A stretch of DNA of 64,000 nt from contig CAJUFE010000001.1 of NCBI GenBank assembly GCA_910585635.1, positions 186,001-250,000 on the forward strand, in the 5' to 3' direction. Below the pieces are notes generated by a model, which saw only the letters and a list, made by a program, of their open reading frames with translations, was not told the origin of the DNA and searched no databases. The position numbers were made by a program, and so were the translations under genes. Source of the DNA: an uncultured Lachnospiraceae bacterium. Its GTDB lineage: Bacteria > Bacillota > Clostridia > Lachnospirales > Lachnospiraceae. Shown here piece after piece: positions 51,404 to 59,012 of the stretch. Each line of letters opens with the position of its first letter. Position 1 is the first letter of the stretch.

Positions 51404-51421
51404 TTTGTAAGCGCTTACAAA
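51404..51421. promoter_or_regulatory. LacI-type operator before uxaA
   Basis: TTTGTAAGCGCTTACAAA, a perfect 18-bp palindrome immediately downstream of the uxaA -10, the classic position for repression. Confidence 0.88.
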
Positions 51422-51477
51422 TCTACTTTTTGGCATTTATGTATGCTTCTGGATATGGGGCAGAAAGGGAGGAGACG

Positions 51478-52959
51478 ATGCAAGATCTTATCAAGATCCA
51501 TGAAGATGATAATGTGGCAGTGGCCCTGCGGCAGATCGCAGCAGGAGAGACCCTGACCGTGGCCGGGGAGCCGGTTGTGGTCTCAGAGGAGATCCCCCAG
51601 GGCCATAAGTTCGCCTTGAGGGCGATCGGGGAAGGGGAGGCTGTGGTGAAGTACGGCTTTCGGATCGGATATGCGAAGGAGCCGATCCAGAAAGGGCAGT
51701 GGATCCATGTCCATAATATCAAGACCGCTCTGGGAGACCTCCTGGATTACACCTACAGGCCCACGCCCTGCCAGCTCAAGGAGACGGAGCACGCCTATTT
51801 TGACGGCTTTAGGCGGAAGGACGGGAAGGTGGGCGTCCGCAACGAGCTCTGGATCGTGCCCACGGTAGGCTGTGTGGACTCCATCGCCAAGGCGATCGAG
51901 CAGAAGGCCCAAAGATACGTGGGCGGCACCATCGATGCGGTGGCGGCCTTTACCCACCCTTACGGCTGCTCCCAGATGGGCGACGATCAGGAGAACACCA
52001 GGAAGCTCCTGGCGGACATGATCCACCACCCTAATGCAGGCGGCGTGCTGGTGCTGGGGTTAGGCTGTGAGAACAGCAATATCCCGGTGCTGATGGACTA
52101 TATCGGCGACTATGATAAAGAACGGGTCCGTTTCCTCCAGTGCCAGGATGTGGAAGATGAGCAGGCGGCGGCGATGGAGCTCTTAGATGAGCTGGCCCGC
52201 TACGCCGGCTCCTTTAAGCGGGAGAAGATCGATGCCAGCGAGCTGATCGTGGGGATGAAGTGCGGCGGCTCCGACGGCCTTTCCGGGATCACGGCGAACC
52301 CGGTGGTGGGGGCATTTTCCGATATCCTCTGCTCTAAGGGCGGGACCACCATCCTGACGGAGGTCCCGGAGATGTTCGGCGCGGAGACCCTCCTGATGGA
52401 CCGCTGTGAGACCGAAGAGCTGTTCGGCCAGACCGTAAAGCTGATCAATGATTTTAAGGATTATTTTAAGAAACATGACCAGACTATCTATGAGAACCCT
52501 TCCCCGGGCAATAAAAAGGGCGGGATCTCCACCCTGGAGGATAAATCCTTAGGATGCATCCAGAAGTCCGGCAGCTCCCCGGTAAAAGGGGTCCTGTCCT
52601 ACACGGAGCCGGTGAAGGTGAAGGGATTGAACCTCCTTAGCGCACCGGGCAACGACCTGGTGGCTTCCACGGCCCTGGCCATGTCGGGGGCCCAGATCGT
52701 CCTGTTCACCACAGGGAGAGGGACGCCTTTCGCCTCCCCGGTCCCCACCGTGAAGATCTCCAGCAATTCCGCATTGGCCAGGCATAAGAGCAACTGGATC
52801 GACTTCAACGCGGGACGGATGGTGGAGGATGCCACCAAGGAGGATCTGGCAGAGGCCCTGTTCCAGTATGTGCTGGACGTCGCTTCCGGTAAGCTGGTCA
52901 AGGCAGAGGAGGCCGGGTTCCATGACTGGGCGATCTTCAAGCAGGGCGTGACCCTGTGA
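51478..52959 (+). CDS. uxaA: Altronate dehydratase
   Basis: UxaA dehydrates D-altronate to 2-keto-3-deoxygluconate. The 493-residue protein has the two-part layout of the family: a small N-terminal SAF-like domain (about 1-95, with EEIPQGHKFALRAIGEGE) and a large catalytic domain (GRKDG-type FRRKDGKVGVRNELWIVPTVGC, FTHPYGCSQMGDD, IVGMKCGGSDGLSGITANP, TGRGTPFASPVPTVKISSN). Conserved cysteines fit an iron-dependent enzyme. Start ATG 51478 follows GGGAGGAGACG. Promoter and a perfect LacI-type palindrome lie upstream. It heads the plus-strand uronate genes. Confidence 0.94.
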   Translation: MQDLIKIHEDDNVAVALRQIAAGETLTVAGEPVVVSEEIPQGHKFALRAIGEGEAVVKYGFRIGYAKEPIQKGQWIHVHNIKTALGDLLDYTYRPTPCQLKETEHAYFDGFRRKDGKVGVRNELWIVPTVGCVDSIAKAIEQKAQRYVGGTIDAVAAFTHPYGCSQMGDDQENTRKLLADMIHHPNAGGVLVLGLGCENSNIPVLMDYIGDYDKERVRFLQCQDVEDEQAAAMELLDELARYAGSFKREKIDASELIVGMKCGGSDGLSGITANPVVGAFSDILCSKGGTTILTEVPEMFGAETLLMDRCETEELFGQTVKLINDFKDYFKKHDQTIYENPSPGNKKGGISTLEDKSLGCIQKSGSSPVKGVLSYTEPVKVKGLNLLSAPGNDLVASTALAMSGAQIVLFTTGRGTPFASPVPTVKISSNSALARHKSNWIDFNAGRMVEDATKEDLAEALFQYVLDVASGKLVKAEEAGFHDWAIFKQGVTL

Positions 52960-53147
52960 CCGTCCCGTGATACCGGCGGGGCGTCCGTCTATCCGGCGGC
53001 AGGACTTCCACAGTAAACCTGCATACGCCCGGCGGGCGGGTACACCACCACCCATGAAAGTCTGGCGGGCGCACTTGGCATACCTGGATGCATGCCGTCT
53101 ATCCGGCGGCGGACTTTCAAAGTAAGAGAAAGGCAGAGGGGGAGCGT

Positions 53148-53903
53148 ATGAAGCTGAACAGGACCACGCTCAGGAGCGTAGAGATCTTAAAACTGATATC
53201 CAAACGGCCGGACGGGATCACCCTGGATGAGATATGTGAGATCTTAAAGATGCCCAAGACCAGCGCCTACGATATCGCGGTCACCCTGGCCGAGACCGGG
53301 ATGATCCAGGTGACCAAGGGGCAGAAGCAGGTCTACACCATCGGACTTACCGCCTACCGGATCGGGATCAGTTATACTAACCATCTGGATGTGCTGGCCA
53401 CCTTAGAGCCGGAACTGAAAGCATTCGCAAGGGAGATCGGGAAGACGGTGTTCTATGGGGTCCTTGCCGGTCACGAGGTGGTATACCTGTGTAAATCCGA
53501 GCCGGAGAACCCGATCATCACCACCGCCACCGTCGGCTCCAAGAACCCGGTCTACTGCACCTCCTTGGGGAAGGCGATCTTAGCCTACGTGGATGGGGAC
53601 ACCAGAGAGCGGGTCATGGACCGGATCACCTTCCGGCAGAAGACCCCCAGGACCATCCTGTCCCGGGAGGATCTGTTAAAGGAGCTGGAGGAGGTGCGGC
53701 AGAAGGGCTATGCCCTGGATGCCCGGGAGGTGGAGGACCATATGGAATGTGTGGGGGCTCCCATCTTCGACCGGGAGGGACAGGTCCTGGGGGCGATCAG
53801 CGCGTCCAGCCTGTATAAGCCTCAGGAGGATTATGAGAAGCTGGGGATGGCGGTGAGGGAGAAGGCGGCGGCGATCTCCAGGGTGCTGGGGTACGAGGGG
53901 TGA
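53148..53903 (+). CDS. IclR-family regulator (KdgR-like)
   Basis: A 251-residue IclR-type protein: winged helix TTLRSVEILKLISKRPDGIT and LDEICEILKMPKTSAYDIAV (about 5-50), then the effector domain with KTVFYGVLAGHEVVYL, TSLGKAILAY, GYALDAREVEDHMECVGAPI and GAISASS. In IclR members that control pectin or uronate use, the effector is KDG or KDPG. It lies between uxaA and eda, and a dyad-rich region sits right after it, in front of eda. GGGGGAG precedes ATG 53148. A 28-base direct repeat (52986 and 53097) flanks the upstream gap. Confidence 0.9.
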   Translation: MKLNRTTLRSVEILKLISKRPDGITLDEICEILKMPKTSAYDIAVTLAETGMIQVTKGQKQVYTIGLTAYRIGISYTNHLDVLATLEPELKAFAREIGKTVFYGVLAGHEVVYLCKSEPENPIITTATVGSKNPVYCTSLGKAILAYVDGDTRERVMDRITFRQKTPRTILSREDLLKELEEVRQKGYALDAREVEDHMECVGAPIFDREGQVLGAISASSLYKPQEDYEKLGMAVREKAAAISRVLGYEG

Positions 53904-54041
53904 GGGCGCGGTGACGCCCAGACAGGTCCCTCTCAGAGCGGACCTTTTGCGGTACACATTTCCGATACGCCCCATCAGTAAGTGTAGAAGACCGAAACCC
54001 CACCACCACATAAAATAGTAGGAAAGATCCCGCATTCCCTG

Positions 54042-54070
54042 TTGACATATCTACCGTCAGGGAGTAGAAT
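54042..54070 (+). promoter_or_regulatory. Promoter of eda
   Basis: TTGACA at 54042-54047, 17-base spacer, TAGAAT at 54065-54070. Confidence 0.8.
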
Positions 54071-54089
54071 AAGAACTAGATAATTGCAA

Positions 54090-54116
54090 ATACGAAATTG
54101 ATTCGTATATGCGAAT
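54090..54116. promoter_or_regulatory. Overlapping palindromes, likely IclR operator
   Basis: ATACGAA-N5-TTCGTAT (54090-54108) overlaps ATTCGTATATGCGAAT (54101-54116, one mismatch). They lie about 20 bases after the -10, between promoter and eda start, so a bound regulator would block transcription. Confidence 0.72.
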
Positions 54117-54139
54117 ATAAAAAAGAAAAGGAGATAACC

Positions 54140-54790
54140 ATGAAGAAAGAACAGGTGTTAGCAAGACTGAAGGAAGACTGCCTGGTGGCAGTGGTCCGGG
54201 CGAAGAACCTGGAGCAGGGGGAGAAAGTGGTAGATGCGATCATCGCCGGAGGGATCAACTTCATCGAGATCACCATGACCATGGATGAGGGGAACCCGGT
54301 GGAGTTCATCGCGGCGATGGCGAAGAAATATAAGGATGAGGACAAGGTGGTCATCGGCGCCGGTACGGTCTTAGATCCGGAGACGGCCCGCCAGGTGATC
54401 TTGGCAGGCGCCAACTATGTGGTGAGCCCCGGTCTGAACGTGGAGACCATCAAGCTGTGCAACCGCTACAGAGTGCCCATGCTGCCCGGCGTCATGACCC
54501 CCACCGAGGCGATCACCGCTATGGAAGCAGGCTGCGACGTGATCAAGATCTTCCCGGGCAATATCGTGGGACCGGCGGCGATCAGCTCCTTTAAGGGACC
54601 CCTTCCCCAGGGCGAGTTCATGCCCTCCGGCGGTGTGGACGTGGATAATGTGGACAAGTGGTTAAAGGCAGGCGCTTACGCGGTAGGCACCGGCAGCAGC
54701 CTGACCAAGGGTGCGAAGACCGGCGACTTTGCGGCTGTGACCGAGAAGGCGAAGGAGTTCGTGGCGGCCGTGGCGGCAGCGCGGGCGTGA
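54140..54790 (+). CDS. eda: KDPG aldolase
   Basis: Eda splits 2-keto-3-deoxy-6-phosphogluconate into pyruvate and glyceraldehyde-3-phosphate. The 216 residues have the family's usual length, with the catalytic glutamate in FIEITMTMDEG, GAGTVLDPETAR, and the Schiff-base lysine in CDVIKIFPGNIVGP (about residue 137). AAAGGAG precedes ATG 54140. A near-consensus promoter and a double palindrome stand upstream. It comes before kdgK, matching the order of pathway use. An in-frame upstream ATG (54098) lies inside the operator and is unlikely. Confidence 0.95.
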   Translation: MKKEQVLARLKEDCLVAVVRAKNLEQGEKVVDAIIAGGINFIEITMTMDEGNPVEFIAAMAKKYKDEDKVVIGAGTVLDPETARQVILAGANYVVSPGLNVETIKLCNRYRVPMLPGVMTPTEAITAMEAGCDVIKIFPGNIVGPAAISSFKGPLPQGEFMPSGGVDVDNVDKWLKAGAYAVGTGSSLTKGAKTGDFAAVTEKAKEFVAAVAAARA

Positions 54791-54961
54791 CAGACTGTGT
54801 ATCGGAGGCAGGTAACATATAAAATGTCACTTTGCGGTCCGTCGATCCGCGAAGGAGATGGAGCCTGCAGAGCGTGGCAGATATGATCCTATAGAGTTCT
54901 TTTTGTCATAGAAAAGATGATCATAGGAGAGATGAGCATAAAAGAAATAAGGAGAAGAAAA

Positions 54962-55993
54962 ATGGCAAAGATCGTGACGATGGGGGAGATCATGTTAAGA
55001 TTATCCACCCCCAACAATGAGAGGTTCATCCAGGCAGACGAGTTCGATATCAACTACGGCGGCGGCGAGGCCAATGTGGCGGTATCCCTGGCAAACTATG
55101 GGCATGATGTAGAATTTGTGACCGCAGTCCCGGCCAACCCGATCGGGGAATGCGCGGTAGCGGCTCTGCGCAAGTATAATGTAGGCACAAAGCATATCGC
55201 CAGGAGCGGCGAGAGGCTGGGGATCTATTTCCTGGAGACCGGCTCGGCTATGCGGGCTTCCAATGTGGTCTATGACCGTGCCCACAGCTCCATCGCCACC
55301 GCTACACCGGATCAGTTCGACTTTGACGAGATCTTTAAGGATGTGGACTGGTTCCATTTCACCGGCATCACCCCGGCGGTCTCCGACGCGGCGATCGCAT
55401 TGACCGAGGCGGCTTTAAAGGCGGCAAAGGCCCACAATGTGACCGTGTCCGTGGACTTGAACTTCCGGAAGAAATTATGGTCCTCCGAGAAGGCCCAGAA
55501 GGTCATGACGAACCTGATGCAGTATGTGGACGTGTGCATCGGCAATGAGGAGGATGCGGAGAAGGTCCTTGGCTTCAAGCCGGGCGAGACCGACGTGACC
55601 TCCGGTGAGCTGGAGCTGGCCGGCTATGTGGACATCTTCAACCAGATGGCGGACAAGTTCGGCTTTAAGTATATCATCAGCTCCCTGCGGGAGAGCTTCT
55701 CCGCCTCCAACAACGGCTGGTCCGCCTGTATCATGGACGGCAAGACCAGGGAGTTCTACCATTCCAAGAAGTATTCGATCACCCCGATCGTGGACCGTGT
55801 GGGCGGCGGCGATTCCTTTGCAGGCGGCCTGATCTGCGGCCTGGCAGACGGCAAGGATATGAAGGCGGCCCTGGAATTTGCCGTGGCGGCTTCCGCTTTG
55901 AAGCATACCATCCCCGGCGACTTTAACTTAGTCACCCGTGCAGAGGTGGACAATTTAGCCGGCGGCGACGGCTCAGGACGGGTACAGCGGTAA
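54962..55993 (+). CDS. kdgK: 2-keto-3-deoxygluconate kinase
   Basis: A 343-residue PfkB-family kinase. Motifs: the N-terminal TMGEIMLRLSTPNNERF and GGGEANVAVSLANYG, and the C-terminal DRVGGGDSFAGGLICGL with the catalytic aspartate. KDG kinases of this type phosphorylate KDG to KDPG, the substrate of Eda just upstream. ATG 54962 follows AAGGAGAAG. It is probably co-transcribed with eda; a strong hairpin terminator follows the stop. Confidence 0.9.
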   Translation: MAKIVTMGEIMLRLSTPNNERFIQADEFDINYGGGEANVAVSLANYGHDVEFVTAVPANPIGECAVAALRKYNVGTKHIARSGERLGIYFLETGSAMRASNVVYDRAHSSIATATPDQFDFDEIFKDVDWFHFTGITPAVSDAAIALTEAALKAAKAHNVTVSVDLNFRKKLWSSEKAQKVMTNLMQYVDVCIGNEEDAEKVLGFKPGETDVTSGELELAGYVDIFNQMADKFGFKYIISSLRESFSASNNGWSACIMDGKTREFYHSKKYSITPIVDRVGGGDSFAGGLICGLADGKDMKAALEFAVAASALKHTIPGDFNLVTRAEVDNLAGGDGSGRVQR

Positions 55994-56051
55994 GGTGAAG
56001 AGGATCGTGAAAGTGAGACAGAGCATAGCCCGTTAAAACGGGTAAGAGATC

Positions 56052-56110
56052 ATGCGGTATGGCCGGAGCGGGCAGGAGTATGGCCCGCTCTCGTCCAGCC
56101 GCATTTTTTA
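56052..56110 (+). terminator. Terminator after kdgK
   Basis: Inner stem GAGCGGGC (56066-56073) with GCCCGCTC (56083-56090), outer ATGCGG (56052-56057) with CCGCAT (56099-56104), then a T-run. Confidence 0.75.
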
Positions 56111-56139
56111 CAGGGTATGTTTAAGAAAAGGAGGAACAC

Positions 56140-57174
56140 ATGAACGATGTGAAGGACCGAAACTTCGACCTGGTGACCTTTGGCCAGCTCTTGCTCCGTT
56201 TGTCCCCGCCAGGTAACGAACGCCTGATGCGCTGCGATGTTTTTGAAAAGCAGGTGGGCGGCGCAGAGCTGAACGTGGCCACAGGGGTAGCCCTCTTAGG
56301 GCTCCATACCGGGATCATCTCCAAGCTCCCTGCCCATGATATCGGGAGCTTCATGAAAGGGAAGATCCGTTCCTACGGGGTCAGCGACGATTTCTTTATC
56401 TACGATGAGAACCCCGGCGCCAGAGTTGGGATCTACTATTATGAAAATGGAGCCTATCCCAGAAAGCCCAAGGTGATCTACGACCGCACCAACAGCTCCT
56501 TCTACTCCCTGGATATCGGGGAGATCCCCGAGGAGGTCTACGGCGCGTCCAGGTGCTTCCACACCACCGGGATCACCATGGCCTTGAGCCAGAAGGCCAG
56601 GGAGACCACGATCGAGATGATCAAACGGTTCAAGGCGGCCGGTACCCTGGTCTCCTTTGACGTGAACTTTAGGGGGAACCTATGGACCGGCGAGGAGGCT
56701 AAGGCTTGTATCGAACAGATCCTCCCCTACGTGGACATTTTCTTCTGCTCCGAGGATACGGCCCGCCTGACCTTTAAGAAGACCGGGACGGCTAGGGAGA
56801 TGATGAAGAGCTTTACCGAGGAGTATCCGATCAGCATCGTGGCCTCCACCCAGCGGATCGTCCACAGCCCCAAGCGGCACACCTTCGGCTCGGTGATGTA
56901 CGATGCCAGGAAGGACCAGTTCTATGAGGAAGAGCCATACCGGGATATCGAGGTGGTGGACCGGATCGGCAGCGGCGACGCCTACATCTCCGGCGCCCTC
57001 TACGGACTGCTGACCAGCGATGGGGATTGCATGAAGGCTATCCGCTTCGGCAATGCCACCAGCGCGGTGAAGAACACCATACCGGGGGATATGCCCACAT
57101 CGGATCTGGAGGAGATCGAGACCATCATCAAGGCCCATGGGCAGAAGGGGCCGCAGAGCGAGATGGCCAGGTAG
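56140..57174 (+). CDS. PfkB-family sugar kinase, KdgK paralogue
   Basis: A 344-residue PfkB kinase related to the preceding kdgK: FGQLLLRLSPPGNERL, GGAELNVATGVALLG and the catalytic DRIGSGDAYISGALYGL. Substrate-binding positions differ enough that the sugar cannot be assigned; another aldonate or KDG-like sugar is likely. AGGAGG precedes ATG 56140. It sits after a terminator, so it may be expressed separately from eda-kdgK. A hairpin terminator shared with the XRE gene ends it. Confidence 0.85.
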   Translation: MNDVKDRNFDLVTFGQLLLRLSPPGNERLMRCDVFEKQVGGAELNVATGVALLGLHTGIISKLPAHDIGSFMKGKIRSYGVSDDFFIYDENPGARVGIYYYENGAYPRKPKVIYDRTNSSFYSLDIGEIPEEVYGASRCFHTTGITMALSQKARETTIEMIKRFKAAGTLVSFDVNFRGNLWTGEEAKACIEQILPYVDIFFCSEDTARLTFKKTGTAREMMKSFTEEYPISIVASTQRIVHSPKRHTFGSVMYDARKDQFYEEEPYRDIEVVDRIGSGDAYISGALYGLLTSDGDCMKAIRFGNATSAVKNTIPGDMPTSDLEEIETIIKAHGQKGPQSEMAR

Positions 57175-57233
57175 GGTCACATCACCCGATCGGTAAATGG
57201 TAAGGATCGTACAGCACTATCTATATAGAAAAG

Positions 57234-57267
57234 AAAAAGGGAACGTCTAGCAGGCGTTCCCTTTTTT
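57234..57267. terminator. Bidirectional terminator overlapping the XRE stop codon
   Basis: AAAAAGGGAACG (57234-57245) pairs with CGTTCCCTTTTT (from 57254). T-runs on both strands serve the PfkB gene (plus) and the XRE gene (minus), whose stop codon lies in the loop at 57247-57249. Confidence 0.85.
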
Positions 57268-57543
57268 TGACTTAAAATACTGGATCAGGCTATGGAGGAT
57301 CTGGATCTCCTCCTGCTCCAGGCCGGAGATGTCCAGGGTCGCGGTGTTCTCGATCCCCAAAAGGTAGTCGGAGGATACATGGAAAAGCCTGGCGAGCTCG
57401 ATCAGCAGAGGAGAGGATGGCGTAGAGATCCCCGCTTCCCATGCATTGACCGCGCTCCTGGTCACGCAGAGTCGCTTTGCCAGCGTTGACTGTGTAAATC
57501 CCTGTTTTTCTCTTAAAGATTTGATCCGGTCGGCGATGGTCAT
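57247..57543 (-). CDS. XRE-family repressor-like protein
   Basis: A 98-residue protein with an N-terminal Cro/C1-type helix-turn-helix: ADRIKSLREKQGFTQSTLAK then RLCVTRSAVNAWEAGISTPS and LARLFHVSSDYLLG. The last 30 residues are a short helical tail. AAAGGGGGG precedes ATG 57543. It is divergent from the recombinase-like gene, with a perfect palindrome (57601-57617) in the shared control region, an arrangement resembling phage or mobile-element switches. Confidence 0.9.
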   Translation of the reverse strand: MTIADRIKSLREKQGFTQSTLAKRLCVTRSAVNAWEAGISTPSSPLLIELARLFHVSSDYLLGIENTATLDISGLEQEEIQILHSLIQYFKSKKGNAC

Positions 57544-57600
57544 AGTCCCCCCTTTAAAAATAATCTTGTTATAAGGATAAATGGATGGTTGTAGTGTTTC

Positions 57601-57617
57601 ATTATCAAAATGATAAT
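57601..57617. promoter_or_regulatory. Perfect palindrome, likely XRE operator
   Basis: ATTATCA-AAA-TGATAAT, directly upstream of the plus-strand promoter of the recombinase-like gene and about 60 bases before the XRE start. Confidence 0.78.
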
Positions 57618-57622
57618 TTAAA

Positions 57623-57651
57623 TTGACAACATGGGCAAAATAGCATATACT
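57623..57651 (+). promoter_or_regulatory. Promoter of the recombinase-like gene
   Basis: TTGACA at 57623-57628, 17-base spacer, TATACT at 57646-57651: near-consensus. Confidence 0.8.
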
Positions 57652-57706
57652 ACTGTATAGTTTTGAAGTTGATCCCCAAAAAAACCGCAGAAAAGAAGGG
57701 TGCAGG

Positions 57707-58999
57707 ATGATGGTCCAGGAAAACAGTACAGGCAGCCGCCAGGAGATGGAAAAAGATCGAGATGTGGGAAAGAACAAAGATGTGCTGTCAGATCCCAACA
57801 AGCTGATCAAAGGCTTTATCGATGCCCAGGTGGTCCGGCGTGGGCTGGACTGGCGCACGGGGGAGGCCTACCGCATCGACTTGGAGCATTTTTATAAGTG
57901 GCTGGCCGGAGGGGACGGACAGAGCATGGGCGAGAGCGCGGTGCGAGGATCAGGAGTAGTACAGGGAGCGGGAGCAATGCAAGGGACTGGAGCGACGCAA
58001 GGATCGAGAGCAGCTCAGGGATCAGGAACCGAGCAGGATCTGGGGGCAGCGCAAGGACGGCCGGATGGTCTGGCATTGGATGACCTGCGGTGGCAGGAGA
58101 AGATGGAGGATTATCTGGAATATCTGGCACTGGAGAAAAGGCTGCGTCCGGCTACGGTCGCCAGGAAATACCGGGTGTTCAACTATTATCTCTCGTACCT
58201 TGTACGGCAGGGCCTCCTGCTGGATAAGGGGCCGCTGCGGGCGGTACAGTCGGCAGGAAGGACGCGGCGCAGAGGATGGGACGGGGATGGCCCGGCAGGT
58301 GCAGAGGGAATGGGCGATCTGGCAGCTGCGGCCGGTGCGTCGGATGCGGTTGGCGGTGCTGTGGCTGGTCTGGCTGGCGCAACCGGCAGTTCTGGGACTG
58401 GCCTGGCGGATGCGGCTGGCTGTGTTGCGGCTGGTGCAGTTGGCGGTACTGTGACTGGCCTGAAGGCTGCGATCGGCCGGGCTGTGGACGTTCCGGCGGG
58501 TCCCGCAGGCGGGGGGATGTCAAAAAAGGATGTGGACGCCTTCTTCCTGGCCATGGAACGGGAGAGCAGCAGCCTGGACAGCGATTTCCGCAAGCGGATC
58601 TGCCTGCGGGACCGGGTGATGATGGCGCTCCTTTTTTACCATGGGATCGAGGTCAGCGAGCTCTTACGGCTGGAGCTCTCGGACTATGACCGGGAGACCG
58701 GCGTGCTGACGGTCCCCAAGAAGCGGGGGAGAAAGAAAAGCATCGATCTATATTCCAGGAGCCTTAAGGAACAGCTGGAGCGGTGGATATCCGTGCATGG
58801 GTACTTTGAGCGGGAGCCGGAGTACCAAAGGATGCTGTTCCTCTCTAAGCTGGGGCGGCCCCTGTCCATGAAGATGGTGATCAATGTCTTCGAGAAATAC
58901 CGGGTGATGGCAGGGATCGAGAAGGCGGTCACGCCCAAGGATCTGAAAAGGTGTATGGGAACATATGCCAGGGAATTGATGCGGGAGTGGTGTGAGTAG
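57707..58999 (+). CDS. Tyrosine-recombinase-like protein lacking catalytic residues
   Basis: A 430-residue protein with the fold plan of XerC/D-type recombinases: a SAM-like N-terminal domain in two pieces (KLIKGFIDAQVVRRG... and DYLEYLALEKRLRPATVARK) and a catalytic-like domain with DRVMMALLFYHGIEVSELLR and ELSDYDRETGVLTVPKKRGR. The first catalytic arginine position (G-x-R-x-SEL) is glutamate, the HxLR box is KDLK, and the chain ends before any tyrosine motif, so DNA cleavage is not expected. Two long low-complexity linkers split it, one made of hexapeptide repeats. It precedes the glycan genes and overlaps or abuts wecG; a structural or regulatory DNA-binding role is possible. Confidence 0.75.
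   Translation: MMVQENSTGSRQEMEKDRDVGKNKDVLSDPNKLIKGFIDAQVVRRGLDWRTGEAYRIDLEHFYKWLAGGDGQSMGESAVRGSGVVQGAGAMQGTGATQGSRAAQGSGTEQDLGAAQGRPDGLALDDLRWQEKMEDYLEYLALEKRLRPATVARKYRVFNYYLSYLVRQGLLLDKGPLRAVQSAGRTRRRGWDGDGPAGAEGMGDLAAAAGASDAVGGAVAGLAGATGSSGTGLADAAGCVAAGAVGGTVTGLKAAIGRAVDVPAGPAGGGMSKKDVDAFFLAMERESSSLDSDFRKRICLRDRVMMALLFYHGIEVSELLRLELSDYDRETGVLTVPKKRGRKKSIDLYSRSLKEQLERWISVHGYFEREPEYQRMLFLSKLGRPLSMKMVINVFEKYRVMAGIEKAVTPKDLKRCMGTYARELMREWCE
57944..58051 (+). repeat. Six 18-bp coding repeats in the recombinase-like gene
   Basis: Units of 18 bases encode RGSGVV, QGAGAM, QGTGAT, QGSRAA, QGSGTE and QDLGAA. They insert in the N-terminal DNA-binding-like domain. A second Ala/Gly-rich tract (about 58270-58510) separates this domain from the C-terminal one. 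Confidence 0.88.
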
Positions 59000-59012
59000 C
59001 GGGGGCGCGCAG

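Larger units (their letters stand above)
51174..51477. other. Divergent control region lacI-uxaA
   Basis: About 304 bases carrying both promoters and both operators described separately. No gene in it. Confidence 0.8.
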
